A stretch of 64,000 nucleotides of DNA from Akebia trifoliata (Eukaryota; Streptophyta; Magnoliopsida; Ranunculales; Lardizabalaceae): the NCBI GenBank assembly GCA_017979445.1, contig CM030719.1, positions 28,043,317 through 28,107,316 of the forward strand, given 5' to 3'. A model generated the notes under the pieces. That model did not search any database and had not been told where the DNA came from. It worked only from the letters and a program-made list of their open reading frames with translations. Positions 35,918 to 48,420 of this stretch are shown here, in pieces. Every line of letters begins with the position of its first letter. Position 1 is the first letter of the stretch. A program made the translations under genes and the position numbers.

Positions 35918-36479
35918 CCACAGTCCTCTTTCGCATGACCAAAATCAAAGCTTATCCCAGCATGCTATGTGTGTGCTTGTCTGGTTACGATGGTCCTTGC
36001 TCTATCTTAACTTTGTCTAAGGATAAAACTAAGAATCTATATCTATATAATAAAACATAAGGATGAGACCCACTTGTGAGAGATAAACATCTATTAAACT
36101 ATAGTGACCCCCACTTTATTACTTTCCTCCTCCAACTTCAACTTTATAGTTTTTACATACCGCGTCAGGGGGTGTGTGTCAGGAAATCATTATTCATTAA
36201 AAAAAAACACTTGAATTTGTTATTGGCAGGGATCAAGCTTATGATTTATAAACCATTGTGAAAGTTTTAGCCCAAAAAATTTGGACAAATAAAAATCAAT
36301 GTAATAATTGGTTTGTCATAATATTTTCAGATTATGAGGGGCTCCATGCCAACCTATGGTACTTGTATTATAAGTATTAATTTTATTATTATTGAAATTT
36401 TGATTAATTGATATTTAATTTTAAAATCGATCAATCACGAGATTATTCTAATGAAAACCTAGAGAGGGTAAATAGGTTT

Positions 36480-37470
36480 TAACAAATCTTTTACCAATTT
36501 TTAATTTTTCTAATTAAAAAAACAAAGACAATAGATAATAACCAATCACATAAAATAAATCACGTTGGAAAAAAGGGTTTAGAGATATTCACACCATCGA
36601 GTGAGATAGAGATTTATAATGGTTCGGTGACCTTGGTCCCTACTCCACTCTCGAAAGGTTCATAACTTGAGCTAATATCTTATTCAATACTTTCAGTTAC
36701 AACCGCTTATAATGAAATGGCAAACATGTTGTCGCAACATTTTTCTTGGGACTTTCACTCAAGTCATTCGAGATCTCACAACAAGAAATCTCTATGAATC
36801 CTTTTTGAAGCAAGAATGCAACTGTAGATTCTGAAGAATAAACCTCTAGAAGGTAGATCTGAAAATTTTGCTCATAATCTCCTCTTTAGAACAAAATCTC
36901 AAAATAATAGATAAGGAGATGAAGATAACTCACAAAATGATTTCCTATGAAAAGAATTAGGAGAGAAAAAATGAGTAACCTATCTCAAAGAATTTTTAAG
37001 AGAAGAGGTAGATTAGTGAGTTTGTTTGAGGAAAGCCCTCTTTAAATAGAGGAAGGGTCTATCGAAACCCTAATTGACTTAGATAGGAACCTATTCAAAC
37101 GTATTGGAAGATCAGTTCAAATGTAATAAGACTCGTTCAAAATTTCCACTTAAAAATGTAGTGAGATTATTTCAAAGTTCGTTGAAAGAATATCGCTCAG
37201 TCGACCCAATGATCGACTTATGAAGAATAAAAAAGATATGCAACTCTCAAATTTGGTCAATCAACTGGTCGTCCCAAGAAGAAAAATAATACCCATCTCT
37301 TAGGTTTGGTTGACCGAGTGATCTTAGGTTGCCCCAATGAGAAAAAAAGTTGGGTCGACCGATTGGTCTCCTCATGAAGAGAAGCAAAATATGCTCGTCT
37401 TGGGCAAAAAAAGTTGGGTTTGATTCACCGGACATACATCAGTCGCTCGACCCTTTTAGACACTCACACA
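36480..37470. repeat. Decayed LTR-retroelement-like region
   Basis: Contains a stretch (TTTATAATGGTTCGGTGACC then CTTGGTCCCTACTCCACTC) of the type common in plant Copia-related LTR and leader regions. It is followed by degenerate repeats of GGTCGACCGATTGGTC-like sequence at 37,200-37,445. No gag or pol frame and no LTR pair was identified, so the call is tentative. Confidence 0.35.
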
Positions 37471-38820
37471 CACCTTTTACCTTTTTTTTTTTCTCTCATT
37501 TTCTTTTCTACTTATCTTAAATTGGCTTGATCTCCAATAAATTCGACTTTTTACGACTTTAAGCTTTTGACTTCGATACTCCCCAGTTACATTGAATATT
37601 AATAAATACACTAAAATTCCTAATCTAATCATGGATTCTGATAAAACAAATGTACAAATCACACTTCATTAATTATATATCAATGGACTAATCCAAATTT
37701 TCAAAATAGTCAAAATTTGACTAGAAAGATTATGATCTCGACGAGTCATTGAGATGGACAACTCACAATAAATATGAGTTCACTTGACCAAATTTTCAAA
37801 AAACAATTAAATTTTTTAAAAACTAAACTAAAATGATTTGAATTTCGAGTGAGTCATTGAGATGACGTATCGCAATGAAAACCCATTCGAATATATCTGA
37901 ACGTCAGATCAGATCAAGATATAAAATCATCCATATAAGTACCTATCTCATTTATTTTCCAATCTACTTCTTTGGCTTAGTGACAACCACAAAAAAAAAA
38001 AAAAATCTAATTATGAACTTCGAAGTCCAATATTCAAATCCAATGGTCATTATTACATGACAGGCTAGTTTGGTGTGGATCTCTAAGGGGTGGGTCGAAA
38101 AATTTATGGGTCAGTGGGCCCAAATATCATCAACACATGCCATTGTCGGGACCTCATTAGATCAAATCTTTCCTAAGTAAGAGATTTGGCCAAACGATGT
38201 AGAATAAAAATAGTGATTAAGATATGGATGACCTATCTTTTGGATCTTAGAAAGTGATCTTTTGCAATTATTTGCTTTGTCACCATCTCATTAAGCAAAT
38301 ATTTTTGTCGTCCTCACAACACAGCTGGTGACCGACCACAGTCTATAACTGTTGTATTATAAAAAAATTATAGTGTCAACTTGGTTGACCATCATCCCAC
38401 AGTACAGACCATTGGATCATTCTTAGATATTCATAGGTCGTGAATTTCAAGGATAATCCAATGGTCTAAGCTATAGTCTGCCAGGAGGACAGAAACAGTG
38501 TTCATTAGTTTATAGCTTTATAGGTTTGGTTGGTTGAATAATTCACTTAGTAACCATCCATTAATAGAAGGGTTTTATTTTAATCTCTTGAAAGTGTTCT
38601 TTCATCCAAAGGTGGTTGAAATAGGATATTTAATGAATTATATATTAGAGTGATTATGTTTGAGGTTTGATCACCTACTCAAGAAGTTGCATAAGAGAAC
38701 ATAGCTTGATCACATGATGATGATGATCTTAATGGATTTAATATCATAAAGGGAGATGAAATTTTATTAGTCGTGAATCAAATTGCCAATTAAAATTACA
38801 GTTTGAAGAAATATTCAACA
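37471..38820. other. Intergenic, no gene seen
   Basis: AT-rich. 37,735-37,870 repeats GAGTCATTGAGATG twice about 120 bp apart. No ORF supported. Confidence 0.4.
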
Positions 38821-38985
38821 GAGTCGTGATAATTTGACTCCCCCCCTCCTGTGATCTACGTGCCTATCACATAACCATAGATCATTTGCATCGGGATACA
38901 TAAGAAAAAGATTTATGATTCTGCATATCCCAAGGCAAATGATCTACAGTTCTGTGATGAGGTCCTACGTCAAAAATCATTATTC
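38821..38985. mobile_element. Snap-back (family A) element A13
   Basis: Starts GAGTCGTGATAATTTGACTC and ends AAAATCATTATTC. Arms CTATCACATAACCATAGATC and inverse; core CATCGGGATACATAAG. Flanking 9-mers match at 6 of 9. Closest relative: A8. Confidence 0.75.
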
Positions 38986-39352
38986 TATTTAAAAGGAAAG
39001 GCCAACCTAAAAGAAAGAGATGATGCCCAAAAGAACCTAGACAGAGACGTTGAAAGTAGATATGAACTCAGTCAATAATTGAAGATTTGACTTCAGACAG
39101 AACAAGATTCAATTAATCTAGCCCAAAATCTGCTCTCATACGAGTTATTGGTCTTATTAAAAATAAACTTACTGCATGTCAATACTAACATATTTATCAA
39201 TAAAAACTAAATGTAAATGACCGACATAATGTAATTTTCCAACCTATCTAATCATAAGTAACAATTGTTATCTAGTTTTACTTACATTATTTCATAATTT
39301 TCTAGAAGGTCAAGTTCCCGTGACCATGGAAATGACTCATGAGAAAATACTT

Positions 39353-39526
39353 GACTCTAATCATCGCCACCCAAACTCTCATGACGTGATTGTGCATAGA
39401 TTCATATATTTTTCCTCAGATACACAACTATGCATAATTATAGAGATGTGCAATTGTGTATCCTGGGGAAAAAAAAATCTATGATTCTATGCACAACCAC
39501 ATCAAGAGAGTTAGAAAATCACGACT
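39353..39526. mobile_element. Snap-back (family A) element A14, inverted orientation
   Basis: Arms AACTCTCATGACGTGATTGT and inverse; core CCTCAGATACACAACTATGC and inverse; ends AAAATCACGACTC. The left terminus is degenerate. Confidence 0.65.
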
Positions 39527-39632
39527 CTAATTAGATTATGCATAAATCCCAATCATTGACTTTCGTATTTACAGCACATCATGTGTTGTCCCACGAGTCA
39601 TTTTCCATGAGTTATCAAAACCCTTTTCAAAA

Positions 39633-39857
39633 GAATAATGATAAAATGACTTCCCCACATGACATACTCAATTGACTCCCCTAACGTGACATGTGCAATA
39701 ACCATAGATCTCTATTCCTCGGGATACACCACTTCGCATCTTAAATAATTGTGTATCCCGAGAAGTACATATCTAAGATTCTAGCACATGTCACAGGTCA
39801 GGAAAGTCGATTGAGTATGCCACGTGGGGCGGGGGGTGAGTCATTTTATAACAATGC
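39633..39857. mobile_element. Snap-back (family A) element A15, inverted orientation
   Basis: Starts GAATAATGATAAAATGACTT. Arms CATACTCAATTGACTCCCCT and inverse; core CCTCGGGATACACCACTTCG and inverse. Flanks TTTTCAAAA and ATTTTAAAA match at 7 of 9. Confidence 0.7.
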
Positions 39858-40164
39858 ATTTTAAAATGATCAAAAGTTATTATGATATTTGAACTAACAA
39901 CCACCAATCCGATATTATTATAAGTACAATTATTTGCTTACATAGTTTTACAATTTTAATGTTAAGTTATATTATTTTTGATATGCATTTAATACGTTCA
40001 CATTGATCTTGAGGTTAGTATGTGAAATGCATTCATTGCATTCACATTAGGCTTCAAAATTTATTAGCTACATTCTAAGGATTTCATGTTTATTGACTTT
40101 TAAAAAGTGAAAATTCTATTATACTTTCGGCCCCAAGAGACTGATTGAACCTTGGTCCATACCA

Positions 40165-40290
40165 CATCCACGTCTCATGCTCTTTTTTCTATGATAGAAT
40201 TGTAGATCATTTGCTTCGGGATACACAAAAAAAAGATTTATGATTTTATAACTATCAGGTCGAGGAACGTCTGAAAAAAGAGCATAAGAT
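40165..40290. mobile_element. Short family A-like hairpin A16
   Basis: Outer ATGCTCTTTTTTCTATGATAG and, inverted, AAAAAGAGCAT. The core TTGCTTCGGGATACAC is present on one side only. Partly decayed. Confidence 0.5.
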
Positions 40291-40627
40291 TATCAGTTAT
40301 CTAGTAATAAAGTTTGGATTTGATAATTATTCAGTGGGGCTTCATTCGATTAATTTGAAAAATCAATTTTGTTAAAATAATAATTTTTATTTTCAACCTA
40401 CCTAAAATGATGTTTGTTGGGTTAGTCATCAAAACCCATTATCTTCAACCTACCTAAAATTTCGGCATTGTTCCAAACATTTAATTGTGAAGAAAATAAA
40501 TTTTTTAGGGTAAAAGGTAAAAATATTACAAAAACACTTTCCTGATTAACTTAGTAAAAAAAACCTTAACAAGACTTATCTCCCGTTAAAACGAAACCTC
40601 GAGATTTTTTTCCTTACAATATTAGTC

Positions 40628-40822
40628 AGGCTAGTCTTACTCGGTCAATACTCGGCTGATGTGGTATGCACACGGAACCATTGATCTTTTTCATCGGGAT
40701 GCATAACTTCACATCCCCATAAAAAAATGTACAGTTGTGTATCTCGAGGAAAATTATAATTTTGGATTACACAAGAGTGTGGTACTAGTACATGCCACGC
40801 CAGGAGAGCATTGGGGGAGTAT
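40628..40822. mobile_element. Chimeric family A element A17
   Basis: The left half (ACTCGGTCAATACTCGGCTG, GATGTGGTATGCACACGGAA) resembles A9/A11, while the right half (TACTAGTACATGCCACGCCA, GGAGAGCATTGGGGGAGTAT) resembles A1/A2. The arms therefore do not pair at their outer parts, unlike most other copies. It ends about 130 bp before the PPR ATG. Confidence 0.6.
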
Positions 40823-40952
40823 GTGGCCTTTGGCCCTTCAAGGCCTAAGAATAGCCGTTATGTCAAACTTACAGTTAAGTAGAAGATGACTAAAGTACCC
40901 TTAAATAGCCGTTAATCTTCTAACAAACAAAGAAGATCATGAACCTATCAAA

Positions 40953-42670
40953 ATGGACAAAAAGAAGAGCATGAAGAAACACTACTACCACATTATTGTC
41001 TCTTTGCTGGAAAATTGCAGAACCATTAGAGAATCAAAACAATTACATGGGTTGATGATCATCACATCACTCATCAATGATATAATTCCCTTAAGCAGGC
41101 TCGTCGATTTCTTCACAAACTCAAAAACATGTGATCTCGATTATGCAGAATCGATTTTCATTCGAATCGATAAGCCCAGTATCTACATTTGGAACTCTAT
41201 GATCAGAGGACACTCTAACACTAACAACCCAAAGAAGGCATTGTTTATGTACAGAGAAATGCAACAATTGGGTTACTCACCCGACCATTTTACCTTCCCA
41301 TTTGTGCTCAAATCTTGTGCGACGATCGTCGATCATTATTATGGAAAATGTGTTCATAATCGCATCGTGAAAGATGGGTTCGAGTCGGATTTGTTGCTTC
41401 TACTAGTTTGATCAACATGTATGTGTTGTGTGCTGATTTGAAAGCCGGTGAACAACTGTTTGATAAAATTCCCAAGTGGAATGTAGTCGCATGGACCACG
41501 TTGATTGCAGGTTATGTTAACAATGATCGAGCCGGTGATGCTATAAGGTTATTCAAGGAAATGGAGTTTCGGAATGTCGAGCCTAATGAGATTACTATGG
41601 TTAATGTTTTAGTTGCTTGTACTCAGTGGAGGGACCTAGAAACAGGAAGATGGGTTCACGAACGCATTCGTCAAATTGGGTTGGACTCGGGCCGATCAAA
41701 TTCAAGTTCAAATGTCATTCTAGATACCACAATCTTAGATATGTATGCGAAATGTGGTAGCTTGAAGGTTGCGAGGGCGTTTTTCAATGAGATGCCTCGA
41801 AGAAATGTGGTGGCTTGGAATTCGATGATTGGTGGTTATAATCAATATGGCCAGGCGAAAGAAGCTCTAAGACTCTTCGTGGGTATGCGAATTGCGGGTT
41901 TTAATCCAGATGAAGTGACAATGTTGAGCTTACTTGGTGCCTGTGCTCATCTAGGAGTCATGGGTTTAGGCCAAGGACTTCATGCTTATTTTGAGAAAAC
42001 CAATGTTGGCAAGGACGTTGCCATTATAACTTCTCTCATGGATATGTATGCCAAGATAGGAGACACACAGAGTGCCATGCGAATCTTTGGTGGTTTACAT
42101 AGGAAAGATGTAATGGCATGGACTAGTATGATCATGGGTTTGGCTAAGCACGGACACGGTAAGGAGGCACTCTCGCTTTTTAAAGATATGCAAAGGGACG
42201 ACAGAGTCACTCCTGACCACATCACATATATAGGAGTTCTATGTGCATGTAGTCATGCAGGTTTGATTGATGAAGGGCACGAGCATTTTGATTCTATGGG
42301 AAATGTGTATGGTTTAGTGCCTATGGTGGAGCACTATGGTTGCATGGTCGATCTTTTAAGTAGAGCGGGTCGCCTAATGGAGGCCGAGCAGTTAGTGGAG
42401 ACTATGCCAATTGAACCCAATATCATCATCTGGTGTGCTCTTTTAAATGGTTGTGAGATCCACAATGATTTCGATTTAGCAGACCGAGTTGGAAATCATA
42501 TTATGGAATTGAAACCTCAAGGTGGTGGAGTTTATGTGCTTCTTTCTAATATATATGCCAAGGCAGGAAGATGGAAGGGAGTCAAGATGGCTAGAGAGTT
42601 ACTGAGGCGCAAAACGATTGAGAGAACTCATGGGCGGAGTTCTGTTGAGGTTAGGATGTTAGGTTCATAA
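40953..42670 (+). pseudogene. PLS-type pentatricopeptide repeat (PPR) protein, one frameshift
   Basis: Intronless gene of the PCMP/PLS subfamily, split into two frames. Frame 1 (40,953-41,411) ends in LLLLLV after GFESDL. Frame 2 continues as TSLINMYVLC (first ATG 41,417) to 42,670. The break lies in a TTGTTGCTTC run at about 41,391-41,400, where one base appears to be missing relative to the usual SD..ASTSLINMY reading. Together the parts cover about 570 residues with P, L and S motifs such as NVVAWNSMIGGYNQYGQAKE and NVVAWTTLIAGYVNNDRAGD. An E motif follows (VYVLLSNIYAKAGRWKGVKM). The protein stops at SSVEVRMLGS, so E+ and DYW are absent. PLS-PPRs act in organellar RNA editing or processing; target unknown. 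Everything but the single indel is intact, so it is either a very recent pseudogene or an assembly error. Confidence 0.85.
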
Positions 42671-43570
42671 ATTCCTTTTGAGCGCTTAGGGGAAAGAAAT
42701 AAGATTAAGCTAATTATAGCTAATTTTGTACATTCTTATCATACTTTGGATAAAATATTACCTTTATTTGTGCTCATTTTGTGCATATTTGAACTATTTA
42801 TGTTATTTAACAACTGAAAAAATATATAAAAAAGAATTGGCCAAAAAAAGAAAAATAGAACTATGAATCCAAAGAAAATAGGGAACCACTTCCCATATTT
42901 GATTTAGGAATAATTTGATTTAAGCATTAAAGTCGATTTCGGTTATATACTGCATTAACTGACTTTGATGATTAGAAAAAAGAAGAAAACATGAAAAATC
43001 CACCAACATTTCCACGGAGAAACGACTCTATACTTGAGTATTTAGAGGTATTAAACCTTTCTCCACCTTACATATTTTAACATAATTCTAACACTGAACA
43101 TCTTTTCATCTCATCGCGTTAACAGGAAGCTTTGATTACCCAAAATTCTGCAAACCAATTTAAAAAGTTAGAGTAAGTACAAGAACAAAGATTGGAAGAA
43201 CTGAAATTATAAATATAAACAAGGCAACATAATAAAATTGAACATCAGAATATGGAAGTGTAGACATTATTTGTTGTTAAAAAAGGACACAAAAAATTTC
43301 AAATCTATACTCCGTTCTTTTCCACAGAATGTCAAAACAGCTATTAAGGCAACTGCATATATAGAATACAAATTTTCATGCCAGACTGATTGATCACCAC
43401 AAATTCATTTGGAATGATTAACATGAAGTTTTACATTATTTCTTACAATAGAGGACACAATGTCGAACAAATTTGTACAATGCGTCACATTGTATTGCTG
43501 TAATTTATTTATAAATTTTATCTTACAAGAAACGAAATGGTTGAATTTCATTCATCTAAATTCACACCTC
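42671..43570. other. Intergenic, no gene seen
   Basis: 3' flank of the PPR locus; AT-rich, nothing recognised before the SINE. Confidence 0.5.
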
Positions 43571-43574
43571 ATCT

Positions 43575-43668
43575 CCTAAGCTGGACTTGAACCCACGACG
43601 TCAAAGTTACTTCGCAAAGTATAAAAACAACTGAGCTACGGGTTCAAGCCCTCATATCCTACTTATCA
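43575..43668 (-). mobile_element. tRNA-derived SINE head (family S2)
   Basis: On the minus strand GGGCTTGAACCCGTAGCTCA carries a box A-like TAGCTCAGTTG, and GTGGGTTCAAGTCC carries box B. The same head (GAGGGCTTG...) is at 50,468-50,563. The 3' part is not delimited. Confidence 0.6.
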
Positions 43669-43900
43669 CCTGTGGCATCACCTACCATGAGACATTTAAA
43701 TCTCCTGCTGTTTTTTTTTTTTTAACACTCACGTGGAGCAACTCTTGGAACTTCAATCTTTGTAATGAATTTAGATGCCTCACCCCTCCTACAATCTAAG
43801 GAAGTAATATTGCATTAAAACTCCTGCATCAATTTCATACTTGTAGAGAATCGAATTTTATGGAAAAATAAACTAAAGCCTCTAAGTGACAAATTATTAA

Positions 43901-44638
43901 GTGTGTGTTTGGTAACACTTTTGAAGTCTGAATGGAGGTGGTCCACCTTTAAAATTTAGACTTTAGAAGTTTTATTTCCGTTTGTTTTGGTTCAGATTTT
44001 AGACTTCAGAATCAAAATTCAGAAGTTTTGAACATGTTATGGAGGGATGCTGGATGAAACTTCTGAAATCTGATTTTTTTTATTCCTAAAATACCCTCAT
44101 CAAAATTCTGATTTCTATCACTTATCCTTTCTTTATACGAACCTTAAAACCCTTGTTTTTAACTTTTCTACCTCTCCTTCCTCTATAACTGTGTTATCAA
44201 GGTCTCTCCCCTTTCTCTTATTTCGTGTTTGAAAATCCTATATTTTTATACGAACCCTAAAACCCTATATTTTTCAATTAGAAAATGAATGATTATTTAT
44301 TGTTTGAGTATTACCTTGTTGGAATATAATTTTTCAAGTATGAATTTAATTTGAAAACAATACTTTTGGGATGTTTGATTTGTTAGTAATCAAAATTAAA
44401 TGTGTGGATGGTTTCATTATATATAACATGTTATGTTTTTCGGTTAACAATTTATTAGAATTACAAAAAGGTAATATTGTCAAAATGGTCATTACGTTTT
44501 AAAATTCTATTTGTAACCAAAAGCTTTTAAAAATGATAAACAAACAACTTTTCCAGAATAAGATTTCAGATTTCAGATTCCAGATTTCAGAAAACAGACT
44601 TCAGATTTCAAACTTCAGAATTGTTACCAAACATACCC
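43901..44638. mobile_element. PIF/Harbinger-like MITE, TAA duplication
   Basis: 738 bp. Left GTGTGTGTTTGGTAACAC and right, inverted, GTTACCAAACATACCC, flanked by TAA (43,898-43,900 and 44,639-44,641). Subterminal variants of CAGATTTCAGACTTCAGA are inverted on both sides. No transposase. A smaller relative is at 3,746. Confidence 0.7.
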
Positions 44639-44889
44639 TAAGAAAGGCAATGGAATCAATTTGAACTATTGAAACTACCAAGTGTTTTACTTTAAATAGA
44701 AAAAAAATGAGGCATTGAGAAATTTCATGCAATCATTGTAAAACAAATATGTGTAGATAAAGTGGAATCAAAGGAAATAAGCAATATCAATTTCTGCCTT
44801 CACCTACGATATTGGCTACTACTGAAATGATCACTTGTGCACTCACATTGTTCTCCAAGTTGTCTAACCACCACTTCTCTCCTCCCTGC

Positions 44890-45663
44890 TCAAGAATCCG
44901 TCTCTTGTTGATGCTGCTGTTGGTGTGGCCACATCTGCTGAGCCATGTAAGGGTGAGGTTGTTGGGCATATAAAGCTTGATCCACCATGGGTTTTCCCAT
45001 AATCATCCCAGGAGTTCCAATCGGTGGTGAATGTTGAGGGGGCATATAGTAGTAAGGAAGTGAGTCAGCTGGACCTCCAACAGGCAAGGCCCCTCCTCTC
45101 GGGATTGAACCAAGTACCTCATCTTTCAGATCCTCCCTTGGTACAATGTCAACCAAGAAATCGAAGATATCAGTCCTTGTGATTGCTGCAGCAATGTCAT
45201 TCTTTTGGAGAGTCCTACGTTTGTTCTCTTCCGTATGGTTCCATGAACGAAGTGTCAACTCCAAGATGAACATCTCACAAGCCCTAGCAAATACGACGGG
45301 AGCCTCTGCTGCTATCATCCTCACATCCTCGTCTGCCTTCATGATCTTCTTGATTCTAGCCAACGGCAGACTATGGTTCTTGAAGTCAGTTGTTTGCTCG
45401 ATTTCTTGGTATTGGTTTGACCAAAAATTCTGAAGTTGTTGTTGTAGTTGCTGTTGTTGTTGTTGGTTGATGTGTTGATAAGCGAGTTGGTGTGCAGAGA
45501 AACCTGTTGGCTGACCAGGAGACTGAACGGATGTGACAACTGGTCCAGAAGGAGTGGCACCAACCATTTGGTTTGACTGATAAGGGTTTGCCCCATATGG
45601 CATGTGAGCTGCACTGCTAACTACCCCCATGACTGGAGGCTGTCCATGACCTTGCGGATCCAT
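44890..45663 (-). CDS. NF-YC: Nuclear transcription factor Y subunit C (NF-YC/HAP5)
   Basis: Single coding exon, 257 aa. The N-terminal Gln-rich region has a poly-Q stretch near residues 68-77. The histone-fold domain at about 90-170 contains the conserved [20 protein letters not shown], then [20 protein letters not shown] and [20 protein letters not shown]. The C-terminus is Pro/Gln/Met-rich. NF-YC pairs with NF-YB through the histone fold; the dimer binds CCAAT with NF-YA, or CORE elements with CONSTANS-like proteins. The sequence is closest to the NF-YC1/3/4/9 group of flowering and light regulators; the exact orthologue is not resolved. The ATG at 45,663 follows an acceptor by about 15 nt, so the 5' UTR is probably interrupted by a 2.5 kb intron, as in several plant NF-YC genes. 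Confidence 0.95.
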   Translation of the reverse strand: MDPQGHGQPPVMGVVSSAAHMPYGANPYQSNQMVGATPSGPVVTSVQSPGQPTGFSAHQLAYQHINQQQQQQLQQQLQNFWSNQYQEIEQTTDFKNHSLPLARIKKIMKADEDVRMIAAEAPVVFARACEMFILELTLRSWNHTEENKRRTLQKNDIAAAITRTDIFDFLVDIVPREDLKDEVLGSIPRGGALPVGGPADSLPYYYMPPQHSPPIGTPGMIMGKPMVDQALYAQQPHPYMAQQMWPHQQQHQQETDS

Positions 45664-45677
45664 GTGGGCAGAGCAGG

Positions 45678-48142
45678 CTCAAGAGACAACCTTATTATAT
45701 GCTTCTGGTTTTAGAGAAAACAAAATAGGGGGGAAAAAGAAGCAAGATTAAACATTTTAAGTGGAAAAGGAGCATGCGAAGTTGTATTCTTAAAAAATTA
45801 CATTAATAGAGACTTTTCAGCAGCAAAACTTATGGTAACTTGAAACATAATCACATAATTTAAGTCGTCGTCATCATCAAAACCCTATCTCAAAGTTTTG
45901 GTGCCAGGTGAATGAATCTTGCTCCTCCATTCAATCCCTGATTTGAGTATTCAAGAAAACAACTCACAAGTCAAATTCATATCCATTCAATTCCTAGGAC
46001 TTCTTTCGTGGACCGTGGTGCTTTGGAAAATTTTACTTAACGTCTAAAACCAAAGAATCAAGATTCAAATCTCTTACTTCCATAACTCCCTGTCATTTGC
46101 TCAATGATTGAAAAACATTTATTACTGACTGAACCAAAAAGGAAAAAAAAAAAAAATCCAATGATGGAAGAAGAAGAAATTCCCTAACTTCCACACCTTC
46201 CTTTCTCTCGTCAGATTTTGTGATATTTTGGGAGAAACAAACAGAGATTGAATGAACTTAAACAACCAGAAAATAACCCCTCCAATATCTAAAATCCACC
46301 TCTAGAAACTTTTTTTTTTTTTTGCGCAAATTCAACATAACAGTACCTGGAATAATCTTTCATTAGAGAATATTATAGATTGATAGCATGAATCTAAACC
46401 CTTTTTTTATGCTTGAATCTAAACCTTGCTACAAGTCGGCATAGTCAAAGGCACTAGGCGACAGGGAATTACTCAGCCTTTCTTAGGTGCCAAGATGCCT
46501 GGGTATTTCCTAGGCAAACATCTCATGCCTTCAAAACCACCAAGTAAACCTACTGAACCAGAAAAAAAAACTGTAGGTTTCAAACTCTAAAAGACTCAAA
46601 CATTAGCAAATGGTGTTTATTATGGTACACCTTAATAGACAATATGGTATATCTTCATATTTGTTTGATTGTGATCTTCTATACAACCACACTAAGAAGT
46701 AAAGCCAAAAGAGCCTAAAGTTACACCTAATTCAGTGAAATAAGGTTCAGTTGAAACCAAAGGGAATTTTCTTTCAAGCCAAATCATATAAAGAATCGGT
46801 ACAAAACATAACAATTTATGGTTGAAGGCCATATTCAACAAACAAGGCAATCCTGGCCTATCTACATATGATGGGATACACCCTTGGAATACCTAAAATG
46901 AGGCATCACTGATGTTATGAAGAAGACAAAGCCTGATTGCTCTTTGGAGGTTCTTAGGTGCCAAAGAGGTGCAACTGGAGTTCAACTTCCAATCATTTGA
47001 CGTTACCATCCACGAAGAAAAAATATTACCCTTTCTCCCCCATACGAACATAATAGACTTCTAATCGACAAAATAGCTCCCTAACCGGTCGGATAATATA
47101 CACTTAGTTCCCCATATCTCACATTAGAGAATTCTCCAAATGAATCACAATGAAACCTTCTTCCAACTTAATTAGTAAATAAATATTGATTTTTAAGTAC
47201 CCCAAGGTCCACGTAAGATTGGCCCACAAGAGATTCCTCCTAGAAAGCTAATTTGTAGTCATGAGAAAGAACTACAAAAATGGATTCTCAAGTCTCAACT
47301 CTCACAATGATCCCCCCAATTCCACCCTAACCCCATGTTGAATCGAAGTTTCTCAAATGAGATACAAATTCCCTTCCATACTCCAATTCTAAAGCTGGAG
47401 CCCACCTCACAGTCCATAGATTCTCTTCAAAACCCAAGACCAAAACACAGCACAATTGATTTTATTGAAGCATTTACTTACAAAAAGCTTTCCTCTTTCC
47501 TCTGAAAGGTTAATTTCGATCACATACTTCAAAATCAAACTTTTCACCAACGATTCTACCAATTCTAATTGTACTCTTACCAATCAAAATTTTCAAATAT
47601 CTTACTAATTTCTTTTCCATGCCTGCCACAGTCAGCTTCATGAATGGTTGAAAAGATTAAAAAATAAATAAAAGAAAACTTTCCGATCACAATTCATCAA
47701 AGAAAAATAAAAAACCCACGAGAGTTACATAAATCCAATCTTACAATGGTAAATTTTTTATCTTTTTTTTTTTTCGAAAGATCAAACATAATACGTAGGT
47801 CATATTAAAGGAAATAGTAGACAATTTGTTTTTAGTAGATCAATTCTAGGGTTTATGGAGTGATCACTCCACGAACGTGTATAAACCGACTCATACCAAC
47901 CAAATTAAAAGGAACAAAAAGCCGCAGATCTATGAAGAAACAAAAATGCTTTAACAATTAATCAATCCCACCTTTTAACTCGAATATCAATCGATTTTGA
48001 AACTGTTAGCTTTGATTTATACTCTTCTAACAGATTAAATCCCTAAAAAGGTACGATTTTTGCTGATCAAACTAGCTGCAATTACAGAGAAAAAAAAAAA
48101 AACAAATCAACAAAAACAGATGGAGAAATCGACTGGACTTAC
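45678..48142 (-). other. Probable 5' UTR intron of NF-YC
   Basis: Acceptor TGTCTCTTGAG next to the start codon and donor CTT|GTAAGT at 48,142 on the minus strand. A CT/GA-rich non-coding exon would lie at 48,143 to about 48,260. No other gene is seen in it; 46,430-46,520 has a common dispersed motif (CACTAGGCGACAGGGAATTA). Confidence 0.55.
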
Positions 48143-48351
48143 AAGCGGAGAGGGATGATCTTATTTAGGGTCTGAAACCGATCGAAGAGCTTCGAATGCG
48201 ATCAAAATAAAAAGCTAGTTATTGGTTGGTCCAGATAACTAAAATTTCTCTCTCACTGTGTCTCACAGGACTTCTAAGTTTTAACCCTAACTAGCGAGTA
48301 CACGTGGGATGCTATTGTGAACCATAATTAGAATGTTTTGTTAAGTTTTGA

Positions 48352-48420
48352 GAACTTCTATTGCCACACCAACTTATTCATAACACCTCCATGTTTTCTT
48401 GAATATTTGAAACACCCTTG
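48352..48420. mobile_element. One end of MITE family B
   Basis: GAGAACTTCTATTGCCACACC followed by AACTTATTC; matches the left ends at 14,833 and 50,570. No partner end was found downstream, so it is a fragment. Confidence 0.4.

Noticed and set aside
45146..45614. ORFs on both strands inside the NF-YC exon
   Set aside because: Shadows of the NF-YC coding frame.
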